From Chaenocephalus aceratus (taxonomy: Eukaryota > Chordata > Actinopteri > Perciformes > Channichthyidae): a stretch of 64,000 nt of DNA. The position numbers were made by a program, and so were the translations under genes. The DNA lies in the NCBI GenBank assembly GCA_023974075.1, contig JAMFTG010000134.1, positions 150,054 through 214,053 on the forward strand, read 5' to 3'. The notes below the pieces were generated by a model. The model did no database searches, was not told where the DNA came from, and saw only the letters and a program-made list of their open reading frames with translations. Shown piece by piece: positions 43,801 to 53,929 of this stretch (positions are counted from its first letter, which is position 1; the number at the start of each line of letters is the position of its first letter).

Positions 43801-46291
43801 CCGCCTGCTGGTAAGGAGAGTTATTGCCACTCACGCACTGAAGTCGGTGCGGTGTGTTCCCGTGCGACACATGGCCAAAACGCAGGAGAACACGGCCAGG
43901 CAACAGCCGACTTCAGCGTCGGCTAGTCCTCTGGTGACTGCTTGGTATGTCAGGGCCTTAAGAGATCAACTCACTGAAAGCACCGCCTGCTGACCAATCA
44001 GAGCTCAGTGTGCGGAGGAAATACAGTTTAAACTGCCGTTGCAGGAAAGACGGCCGGCCAAAATCACCGACTGTGTGAACGTGAAAATGAATAGAATATC
44101 ACCTCCCATCTTCAGAGCAATCTGACTATTATAACATTAGCGTTAAGAGAGCTTACTTAAATATCTAACAGTAACCGGATCAAAGTAACATTACGTAACC
44201 TACAGTCCGCGGCACTGTGAGTGCAGACGTCGATGTGTCCCATTATCATTCATATCACTTCATAATGTATCATATATCTCCTTATCTGAGTCAGCTTCTT
44301 GAGCCGTATCTGGCCGTGCAACACTCACAGTGTCACATACTGTATGCAGAAGCAGTGGCGGCTGGTGGAAAATATTTTTGGTAGGGCTGTTGCAGGGGCG
44401 GATCTACGGGGGGGGCAAAGGGGGGGCAGCTGCCCCCCCCCCCCACTGTAGAGCCTTGCCCCCCAGCTGCCCCCCTAACTTTTGTTTCCCTAAAACTGTA
44501 CTAATACAAACCTACACTATTTCCACAAGCTTCTCAAGCAACAAAACAAGCATTACATTAGTTAAAATTGAATCATTTTAAATATCATTTTAGGCCCGTT
44601 AAAAACGCAGCTACGGCCCTGCATTAAACTGCGGAGCGGCGTTCACACAGACCGCGGCTCACACCACTGCAGAGAGGGAGCGAGAGCTGCCCCAGCACCT
44701 ATGGATCAGCTTCCCCTGGGAGCATTTCCCTTTCCACTAGTTTTGTTTTTACTAAGGACGAGAGCTTGAAACTAAATATTAATAAAACGCTGCCGTTTGA
44801 ATCGATAGCGTTTAACAGACGGGCGCTGTTTGGGGCGTTACGTTACAAAATACTACGCAGACAGCGTTAGCTAAACTATGCGGTAGCAGCTCAATCTAGC
44901 AGCTCTTAGTATTGACAAATATTGATTGAAATGTGTTGCTGCACAGGTCACCTCTGAAGAGATGGGTGATTTATAATTAAGTACTTACAGTATGCATAAT
45001 TCTGAGTATTCTCTGAATCAGGTGCCTTTTGGGTCTTTATATCTTTGAAAAATGAAACCAACATGTTTGGTCATAACATCTGGTAGTGGACTACTTACAT
45101 GTTCCCACCTCAGGCACAACATATAAATAATTACTAGGGATTTCCTTGAAACAATTTAACAGGGTTGAAGTTTTTGACAAAAAGTAGGCATGAGACCTTG
45201 TTTAGCTATGGCACCACATGGAAGTCAAGGACATTACAAAATTGTAATATTTTGCAAAACTATTGTTTATTTTGTAATAAACAATTATTTACTATTATTA
45301 ATTCATACAACAGAGTTGAAATGTTGAGCTTGTCAATCTTAATCTGAAAATACAAAAACTGAAATATAGGTAAGAGAAGAAACGGACACTGTTGTGATGT
45401 AATTCCATGCAGATCACACATGGACTGACCCTCCATGCAGATCACACACGGACCGATCCATTATTTTAATAGGAGGGTAAATGGTATGGCGTGACGGGGT
45501 TGAAACAAACTGCGGGACAATATTGCAATTTCATAGATAATTCAAGTATTTTTGATCAGTTAAAGTTGACAAGCATATGATTATATTAGCAGCAACATTT
45601 TGGGATAATTGGCCATTTTGATTTGTTTAATATGAATGTATTGTAATAATGCTTAGTGAGGACATACAAATATGTCTGTCTAATACTAAGACAACCACTT
45701 TTTTAAAAACAAAATATATATTTAATTTTACATTGTAATGCAAAACAACCTGTTCCATTAATTCATTGCTTTCAAATACATGTTGTAGTTTCCTTCATTT
45801 AAAATGGTTGAGGTAAGCTTGGGGGACTCAAAGGGCACCCGATTGTTTGTCTGAACACCTTGTTTCTCTTGTGCATTAAGAACACTTGTGTTAGGGCATG
45901 AATTAACAATAAATAGGTTATATACAGTATAAAATACCACGTACTGTCCGCCCTCCCATGCCACCCTGGCATGACCTCTTGCCCCCCCTTTCCCCCCCCC
46001 CCCCCATATCAAATGTTCTAGAACCGCCACTGGGCTGTTAACATAGTGAGTAAAACATTTTTTTTTGAGAAATGACCCCTTAAATTGTGACTGTCTTTAC
46101 AGGTATCTGGCGAGTCACTCTAGACCCTGTTGAAGCTGGAGGTCCCTACAATGTGACGGCAGCCGTGCAGAACTTCACAGCTGTTCTGACAGACGTGCTG
46201 TTTGGAGATGTTTGGCTGTGTGGAGGGCAGAGCAACATGCGGTTTCCAGTATCTGGAGAATATAAAGTTAGTTAACTATTTATTTGAGATA

Positions 46292-46352
<61 letters not shown>

Positions 46353-49300
46353 GAACTCTTTATTTGTTCTCCAAAAGATTTTCAATGCATCAGAGGAGCT
46401 GAAGCGTGCAGCACATTATCCTCATGTGAGGACTTTGATGGCATCCCTGAAACTGAGTGGAACTGAGCAAACTGATTTGATTGACATCCAAATGCCCTGG
46501 TCTGTGCAGTCAGCAAGTGGTTTGAATGATTGTTTTATTTGTTTTATTATAAAATGGTTTAAATCTGTGTTTGCATCTTAATGGTTTAGGTCAGTGTTTC
46601 TCAAACTTTCTCATACCAAGGACCACTTAACCAATAAAAAAACACTATCTCCACAAATATCAAAAAAACACATCGTTTTTCTTGAACAGATTACAAATCG
46701 CCTGAAAATGGTACAAACAAGTGGCAACATGTGTGATGAAGGTGTTGCGCTGGGCTATATCATGCAATTGAAAGTTAAACTTAAGCTCGCTCCATTGTTG
46801 AGATATTCCCGCGAGAGTGCGGAAAACTTAAATTAATTAATTTATTTCAAATGTGAAATTTTACCAATATACTCACGGACCACTAGGGGGCGCTCACGGA
46901 CCACCAGTGGTCCGTGGACCACACTTTGAGAAGCACTGGTTTAGGTGGTTAACTTGAGCCTGATTTAAATGCTCTGTAATAGAAACATGTATACACATAC
47001 ACATGGTGAAAGAACAGGAGGGTGTGTCATGTAATTACATTGGATACAATAAACAACACAGACTTACAATGTTACTTATTATGTGTGTGAATACCACCTT
47101 TTTGAATTAGTTGATTGACTGATTAACATACAATTGTATTTCCAAATATGGCAGGATTCTCTGCAGTGTGCTGGCTCTTTGGACTTCATTTGTATGATAA
47201 GCTGCAGTACCCCATAGGACTGGTGGAGTCCTGTTGGGGGGGCACACCTATCGAAGCCTGGTCCTCTGCAAGAGCACTACAGCAGTGTGGACTACTACAT
47301 GAGTCAAATAGCAGGTATAGAATAATTTACTGTATCGGTTCTCAAATCACATTGATATTTAATTCAATGTGTACACGCATAAATTAACCCAGTCAATGTT
47401 TTATTTGCTTTGCAAAGATATATGCCCTCTTGCTAGTGCCCTTCCAACGTAGTGCTATGATAATGGGTCATAGACTTTTATATATTCAAATGCGGATCCC
47501 TCTATTCTGATTACATAAAACTTAAACCCTATGGGTAAATGTTACTGTTTTCCAAAACAGCTAGTTGAACAGCTGTATTTGCCATATTCAAGCCTAAACT
47601 CTGAACCTAACCTGGCCTGGCAGCGCAAGTTGCCATGGGTATTTAGCTAGGTTAAAAGACAGCCACCTTCGTAGTACGCAAAACAGGCTCGACATACATC
47701 ACTAACCCTCTAATCTGGCTTCGTATTATACCCCTCAAGGCAAACCATTTCTAAGGCAGGAAAAAATACAAAGACAGGAAATAAAACAAGACAAGCACAA
47801 AGAGAAAATACATTTGAAGATAAACAAGAAACATTCAACTCCAAAACTAACATCATTACATTTTCTCATTTGAACATTTTACACAATCTTCTAATGCAAG
47901 TGTAATAACTTTTCTCCTGCTCTCAACCGAATTGTTGTTACTTTTAGAAATCATTATCTCAGTCCTCGAGATAATTCAGTCTTGTGGAATGCAATGATCC
48001 ACCCGCTGCTCAACATGACCATCAAAGGAGCCATCTGGTACCAAGGTAGGACGGGCTGCATGTATCAGGTGTTCAGTATAACCAACACGTTACGCATCTA
48101 AAGGTTTTGTTTTGCCTCTAAGGGGAGGCAAATTATATCTATCATCAAAACAAGTACAACTGTTCCTTCCCTGCTATGATTGATGACTGGAGGATGGCGT
48201 TTCATCAGGGCTCAGGCGGGCAGACAGCTCTCGATTTCCCTTTTGGATTTGTCCAGGTATGTTAGTTTGAGTAGTTTAGTTTAAAAGCACAATTACACCA
48301 CACTATCATTTACATAAATAATGTCCACTGCCCAGCACTTATTTAAACATGAAAAACGAAATGTGTTAAAGTTGGTTTAATTCTGTATTCATTCCTTCCC
48401 CCAAATAGCAAAAAACTACGGAGCCCCTAAAGAGACATGAAAAAAAAGTTAAATAAAAAAGGTCGGGAAAACAGGAAAGTTTCTCGTAGGCAAGACTTAC
48501 TCTCTCGTTGCCATGAGAACGTTTCCGGTGAAAAGGAAGTAGCACACAATCATTTCAGGGGGATCACTAACCCATGATTTATTTGCACTTCCAGCTGAGT
48601 ACCAGGGAAAAAAAATCCAAAAGTGACGCCGTTCCGAATATCCGCTGGCACCAGACAGCAGATACAGGTTTCGTCCCGAATCCCCGGATGCAGAACACTT
48701 TTATGGCTGTGGCTATGGATTTACCCGATGAAAGATCTCCCTATACCCCGTAAGAAATGTCTTAACATGAACTTGTAGAATATGAACCAGGGAGCATTAT
48801 GTTGCTTATACAAGTATTTGTAGATACCTTTGTGTGATTTTCATAGATTGTTGATTAGCTAATGGAAACACATAAACAACAACTCCTTCATGTAGCTGTT
48901 TTTTGCACTCATAGCCAGAGATGGGGTCGTTACTAAAAAAAAGTAATATATTACATATTACATATTACTTTAAAAAAAAGTAATATATTACACTATTTCA
49001 TTACTCTCTACATAAAGTAATTCGTTACTTTACTCGTTACTTTACTCGCAGGGCCGGCCCGCCCCTCCCTGCAGGCAGATCACGCAGACTGCTAAAGTTT
49101 TAAATGTTCCCTTTAGTTCAGTTTCCATTGTCGCATAAGACTGATCCAGATCCTGAATGTTTCCTATCTGACCGTGGCTGTCCTCTGTCTCCTGCTATCT
49201 GACCGTGGCTGTCCTCTGTCTCCTGCTATCTGACCATGGCTGTCCTCTGTCTCCTGCTATCTGACCGTGGCTGTCCTCTGTCTCCTGCTATCTGACCGTG

Positions 49301-51225
49301 GCTGTTCTCTGTCTCCTGCTATCTGACCGTGGCTGTCCTCTGTCTCCTGCTATCTGACCGTGGATGTTCTCTGTCTCCTGCTATCTGACCGTGGCTGTCC
49401 TCTGTCCTCCTGCTATCTGACCGTGGCTGTCCTCTGTCTCCTGCTATCTGACCGTGGCTGTCCTCTGTCTCCTGCTATCTGACCGTGGCTGTCCTCTGTC
49501 TCCTGCTATCTGACCGTGGCTGTTCTCTGTCTCCTGCTATCTGACCGTGGCTGTCCTCTGTCTCCTGCTATCTGACCGTGGCTGTCCTCTGTCTCCTGCT
49601 ATCTGACCATGGCTGTCCTCTGTCTCCTGCTATCTGACCGTGGCTGTTCTCTGTCTCCTGCTATCTGACCGTGGCTGTCCTCTGTCTCCTGCTATCTGAC
49701 CGTGGCTGTCCTCTGTCTCCTGCTATCTGACCGTGGCTGTCCTCTGTCTCCTGCTATCTGACCGTGGCTGTCCTCTGTCTCCTGCTATCTGTATATGTTT
49801 GCGCAGTCTATCTCTGCTCACGCTGTTGTGTCAGCGTGTTCTCCTGCGTGTTGGCCATGTGTTGCACTGGAGCCAGACTGGAGCACACCGCAAAGACTTC
49901 AGCCGAGCACGTACGAACTGCGCATGCGTGAGTGGCAATAACTCTCCTTGCCAGCAGGCGGCGGTAGTGTGTATTCGTCATTCAAAACAGGCAACAACCG
50001 GAAAACAGAGAAGAAGAACAGACTACGTGTGTGATATAAATAAACAACAGCTATGTGCGTTAGCTTCACCTTAGCATGTGTTCTTTGCAGGTGTTTGTTG
50101 AGGTTTGATCATGACTGATTTTAGAAAGTAACGAAGTAACGCGTGTCGGGGCAATGTTAGTAACTATAGTGTGATTACTGAATTATAAAAGTAGCGCGTT
50201 ACACTACTCCGTTACCGACAAAGTAATATTATTACAGTAACGCGTTACACCCAACTCTGCTCATAGCCTATACAATATGTAAAAACAAAAGGGACTATTG
50301 CTTTGAATATACAGGTGTGATTAACAGATACAACCACATCCAGGCCTGTGCATCTCCCTCAGGAAGATATTGCCAATAAGTACATTTAAATGTAACTCTA
50401 AGAAAAGAGGTGAACAAGTTCAATGCTATTTTTAAACATCATCGGGTTTTATCTTTTAGAGATCATTCAAAGTAATAATAATAATACGTTTGGCAATTTA
50501 AAGAGTTTGCATATGAGGAATAAGGTCCACACGTGTTCATAACGGTTTCACCCCATGTTTGGTAAAAAGGCGATTTTTAAGGAAATTATTTTTTGTTTGT
50601 TTTAGGATCCATCCCCGAGACAAGCAGGACGTAGCCTTCAGACTGGCATTGGGAGCAAGGGCAGTGGTGTATGGTGAGCAGGACGTAGCCTTTCGTGGAC
50701 CTTTCCCCAGCCAAATCCTGTCCACTCCAAAGTATCTCGAGGTAACCTACGACCAAGAAGTCTCTGTCACTGCGTCTGAAAGCATCTTTGAGGTAAGGCT
50801 GGCAGCGGCACAGTCTGTGTCGGTTATGTCCGCTATTCACTGCTGGCTTTATCAAATATGCTAACAAATAATAGCTATACCGTCATATCAAGCTGACGTT
50901 TGGGTCCGATAATTGCTAAATAAATAAATGTTCTCTTTTTAAGATCTGCTGCTCAGAGAGTGAGTCTCCACGGGATCCTAAGGCTCGTTGGGTTCCAGCT
51001 CCCATCATGCAGTGGGGTCCTACCACTGTTCGGTTATCTACCAGCTTGTGTTCTCCCACTGAACAAGTAGCTGCTCTGCGGTATGCATGGAAAGACTGGC
51101 CCTGTGACTTTAAAGCCTGTCCAATCTACAGCGCCAGTAAGATTTTACCTGCTCCTCCTTTTACTTCCACCGACCTGCAGCCAAAGGATGATGGAAGTAA
51201 CGAGGAGCTGTCAACCAACAGGTGA
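40864..51225 (+). CDS. siae: Sialate O-acetylesterase
   Basis: Ten plus-strand exons with GT-AG borders and consistent phase: 40864-40921, 41116-41277, 46103-46266, 46378-46519, 47155-47314, 47948-48045, 48123-48256, 48595-48749, 50606-50792, 50944-51225 (stop TGA). Together they give about 513 residues, close to the usual length (human about 523). The enzyme removes O-acetyl esters from sialic acids in the lysosome and secretory route. Seen here: signal peptide MEIKLCVVFLLITASIHDCG; N-terminal FASYYKDHMVLQKSPERAVV; the SGNH-type nucleophile motif LCGGQSNMRF; GLVESCWGGTPIEAWSS; NMTIKGAIWYQGEANY; the catalytic-His block IHPRDKQDVAFRLALGAR; and the C-terminal block RYAWKDWPCDFKACPIYSAS. Several N-glycosylation sites (e.g. 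NMTI, NCSF). Introns hold many transposons, the largest being intron 2. No frame lesion seen; it looks functional. Confidence 0.95.
41741..43007. mobile_element. hAT non-autonomous element in SIAE intron 2
   Basis: Perfect 8-bp duplication CTGTAAAG at 41733-41740 and 43008-43015. Ends CAGGGATCACCAACT and AGTTGGTGGTCACTG. GGGCC-rich subterminal parts. No transposase. Confidence 0.95.
43172..44352. mobile_element. Third copy of the CAGAGGCCTGTACTACG TIR family, right end lost
   Basis: Starts GAGGCCTGTACTACGAAGCA and is colinear with 11866-11400 reversed and with the monomer halves at 9.9-11.8 kb. It contains the Harbinger insertion 43328-43958. It stops at TGCAGAAG where another element end begins (44353), so its right terminus is gone. 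Confidence 0.82.
43328..43958. mobile_element. PIF-Harbinger-like element
   Basis: Ends AGGCCCTGACACACCAA and TTGGTATGTCAGGGCCT, flanked by TAA at 43325-43327 and 43959-43961. It contains an internal palindrome around 43468-43520 (GATGCATGGCCGATTCAACA and reverse). Bases 43760-43900 resemble, inverted, part of 49,850-50,030. Confidence 0.85.
44393..46032. mobile_element. hAT-like element in SIAE intron 2
   Basis: Left end CAGGGGCGGATCTACGG, right end reversed CAGTGGCGGTTCTAGA. The target duplication is GGCTGTTG (44385-44392) versus GGCTGTTA (46033-46040), 7 of 8. G- and C-runs lie at both ends (44410-44443, 45990-46004). It sits inside the left end of another element starting CAGTGGCGGCTGGTGG at 44353. 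Confidence 0.75.
46293..46350. repeat. (GT)n microsatellite in SIAE intron 3
   Basis: About 28 GT units in the very short intron between exons ending 46266 and starting 46378. It fills half of that intron and borders the acceptor tract. Confidence 0.95.
46592..46938. mobile_element. hAT MITE in SIAE intron 4
   Basis: Perfect 8-bp duplication GTTTAGGT at 46584-46591 and 46939-46946. Ends CAGTGTTTCTCAAACTTT and CACACTTTGAGAAGCACTG. 347 bp, no coding capacity. Confidence 0.95.
47560..47750. mobile_element. Degraded copy of the CCTGTACTACGAAG TIR family
   Basis: CACCTTCGTAGTACGCAAAA and TGGCTTCGTATTATACCCC resemble the ends of the family at 9852-11861. Old copy in SIAE intron 5. Confidence 0.45.
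48916..50259. mobile_element. hAT non-autonomous element with internal minisatellite, SIAE intron 8
   Basis: Perfect 8-bp duplication CTCATAGC at 48908-48915 and 50260-50267. Ends CAGAGATGGGGTCGTTACT and AACGCGTTACACCCAACTCTG. Internal GTTACTTTACTCGTTAC repeats. An 'open' frame at 49733-50074 is element sequence. Confidence 0.95.
49150..49790. repeat. 31-bp minisatellite inside hAT
   Basis: About 21 copies of a unit containing TGACCGTGGCTGTCCTCTGT and CTCCTGCTATC, with few variants (CATGG, TGTTCT). High homogeneity suggests recent expansion. Confidence 0.95.
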
Positions 51226-51359
51226 TTGTCACTAAGTCAAACTCAGCTAATGCTGTTTTTCACATATTTAAAGGGAATGAAAGAAAGATGTTTTCATTTG
51301 TACTTAATGGTCATTTTGTTTTGATTATTTCCCTTGTTTGGATTGATGTAACACTAGAC

Positions 51360-51365
51360 AATAAA
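51360..51365 (+). terminator. Candidate SIAE polyadenylation signal
   Basis: AATAAA, 135 bp after the SIAE stop codon. Confidence 0.45.
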
Positions 51366-51369
51366 TATG

Positions 51370-52136
51370 GGTAGGAAGTAGCTAATAATTGTCTGGTTCT
51401 ACATATATAAAGGCAATGAAAGCATTTAGAGGAAAATCAATTGCTGTACTTGACTGTTCGGATTCTAGTTTGGATTGATAAGACATTAGATATTTAATTT
51501 GGGTGGGTATAAGTACATTGATTATTCTCAGAGAGGGCAGTATTTACTCCGTATCAGAATAGAGATTAAAATCATTACACTTATGATGCTATGCATTTTT
51601 TTATTTGAAACAAAAAAAATGTTACGCAAATAAATGTAAATCATCAACTTCTTTGTCTGGGTGTGCTTCATTCCATGCCGGCGTTTTGTCTCAAAGTAAA
51701 ACATGTGGAAATACTCTGTCTTTCAAATGGAAACAAAATGTGAACTATAACTTACTGGAAGGATACAAAGTCGTGCTACTTTCAAAAAATTAAACAAGTG
51801 GTGAGCTACTTTTACTCTTTTTCAGTTTGTTTGCAGTGTATATATTTAGCACATTTTAACATATCACATGCTTTCCTTTAACCTTTGTGGCTGTTGGGGT
51901 CTGTGGGACCCGTTTTCAGTGAAAAGAAAATGTATGATTTTTGTAAATGTTGAAGTGAAATGCATCAATCTGGAGCATCCGTGCATTTATGGACACAGCT
52001 CTCAACACTCGATGAAAGGGAGCTGTATACTTTTCAATAATCCAAACATCTTTAGAATATGATCACAAACCAATAACAAATCATTTCAACTTGTGTATTC
52101 TTATCTTATGTTACCTAGTTAGCATTCTTCTTTCAT
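51370..52136. other. SIAE downstream, no feature recognised
   Basis: AT-rich unique sequence. Short frames at 51605-52062 have no domain. Confidence 0.45.
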
Positions 52137-52239
52137 CCCGGGCCACATCAGCATTATGGTTGCACTCAAAGGGCCGGTTGTAATTTTAATTATATATACA
52201 TATGTAAATATATAATATATATGAATAATGTATTATATT
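52137..52239. mobile_element. hAT MITE fragment (GTCAAACTC family)
   Basis: GGGCCACATCAGCATTATGG and TGCACTCAAAGGGCCGG match the reversed right part of the copy at 62572-62916. It is interrupted by the TAGTGCTGTCAAA element. Confidence 0.75.
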
Positions 52240-52928
52240 TAGTGCTGTCAAAATTATCGCGTTAACGGCGGTAATTAATTTTTTGAATTAATTGTGTTAA
52301 AATATTTAACGCATTTAACGCATGTGCAGAATGGCCCGCCCCATACGTGCCACCAGTCGGCAGCGCCAGGGTATGGCTGGGGTAGGCTACACCCATACCA
52401 AGAAATGGCTTAGCCCCACCATGAACAATGATGTTAAAGTAAGCAAATAAAGTCTGCCAACGCGCGGAGTAAATTGCACAGACAGCAGTTAGTAAGATTG
52501 ATTTCAGTAGCCACGGTTTTGAAAACTTTTGTCACGTAGTGATCGTCTTCTCAATAGAACATCTTTGATAACGGCGTGGTGTTTGTTGCAGGAAGTCCCG
52601 ACGGAGAATACTTTTGCTGTAGTCCAGGGGTGCACATAACTGGTACGCAGGTTATGTGCTTAATCTGAAATGCGTACCGTCACTTGTGTCACAAAGCGCA
52701 TTTGCGTACCGACGTACTTGTGAAGCTTTTCCAGAAGGCGGTTAGATCACCGGACGACAGAGTCGGTCTCCGTGTGCACAGACAGGCTGCTGTTAACGTC
52801 GGTCTGTACGACGGAACTGTGCCAACACGCCAACCGGCTGCGGAGGGAGACTCCCCCCTCTCTGGAGAACTGCGCTAAAACAGCTGATCACAACGTTCAC
52901 ACTCTGTGGTCACGAAGTACTCCACTAG

Positions 52929-52965
<37 letters not shown>

Positions 52966-53045
52966 TCGACTTTCCTGAAGTACTCCCCCGTTGATAGAAA
53001 TCAACACGTAATGAATTAAGACCCCACGGTTTGATGATTGATAGG
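52240..53045. mobile_element. Second copy of the TAGTGCTGTCAAA TIR element, right end missing
   Basis: Nearly identical to 31070-31249 followed by 35637-36250, so it shows the element without the P-like insertion (empty site GCCCCACC at 52413-52420). It breaks off at TTGATAGG, where the element at 53046 starts. Confidence 0.88.
52929..52964. repeat. Poly(C) tract, 36 bases
   Basis: An unbroken run of C. The sister copy has only about ten C followed by TCTG at the same place. Confidence 0.95.
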
Positions 53046-53439
53046 CAGGGGCGGACTGGGACTACAAATCAGCCCGGGACTCTCGACCGGCCCACTTCGG
53101 TACCCCCGGCCCACCGCGGTACCGCAAGTAAATACCGCTAGTAAATTGTCGACGGGGACGGGGTAGACAATTTACTAGCGGTAGACATTAGGGTAATAAT
53201 GTCTACCTCCGGGCGGTGGACTTGTATTATCACTGGCCCACCATTGTAACCTCTGGCCCGGAGCATTCGTCCAAAAAAAAAAATCGACTAATAATGAAAA
53301 AATTAAACACATTTGTTGCCATAGTAATGTATGCACTCAACTATACATTACTACTTGTACTAAAACAATTTTAATCATCAGTTCTTCCTCATTTTCCTCA
53401 ATTGTTCATATTTGGTTTATTAAATAATGATATTGTGGT

Positions 53440-53653
53440 TGTAATAGTCCTTTAGGCTATTTAGTTGACCGCAGGTCATGGAGAATAATGAGGTATCCGT
53501 AGACCTTTGTATGATGCATCTTTATTGCTTGACAGGTCTACAGCCGTGACACACATCTATCACTCTAGATGCGGGCTTGATACCCCTATCACTCCGCCGC
53601 CGCACCCATCACTAACGTCCTGATGGTATATGTGCGCGGCACTATATACTACA
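53440..53653 (-). repeat. 3' LTR of the Gypsy element
   Basis: Matches 57889-58104 apart from a few single-base indels and substitutions. It is preceded by GTGGT. Confidence 0.93.
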
Positions 53654-53929
53654 TCCTCCTTTCTTACAATGAAAGTTGCATATAACATTTGCTGTAGTAA
53701 ACATTCTATAACGGTCTCAATATTAACATTGTTCACTTGTTAACATGCGAATATATATGAAATTATATTTTGTATGAACATTAACATGTCAACTTAGAAT
53801 CAGTGTATATCACTCCAACATCCTCATATAAACAACACACCTTACTTTTCTCTCTTTTTTTTTTTTTTTTTTAGCAAATAGAGTAAGGATTTTGAACATA
53901 TAAACTCTGTCTTAGCACAACCTTTAGCC

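Noticed and set aside
49150..49790. CRISPR-like regular repeats
   Set aside because: Units are contiguous with no unique spacers, and the context is vertebrate; it is a minisatellite.
49733..50074. 113-codon plus frame inside SIAE intron 8
   Set aside because: It starts in the 31-bp array and runs through hAT sequence bounded by a perfect target duplication.
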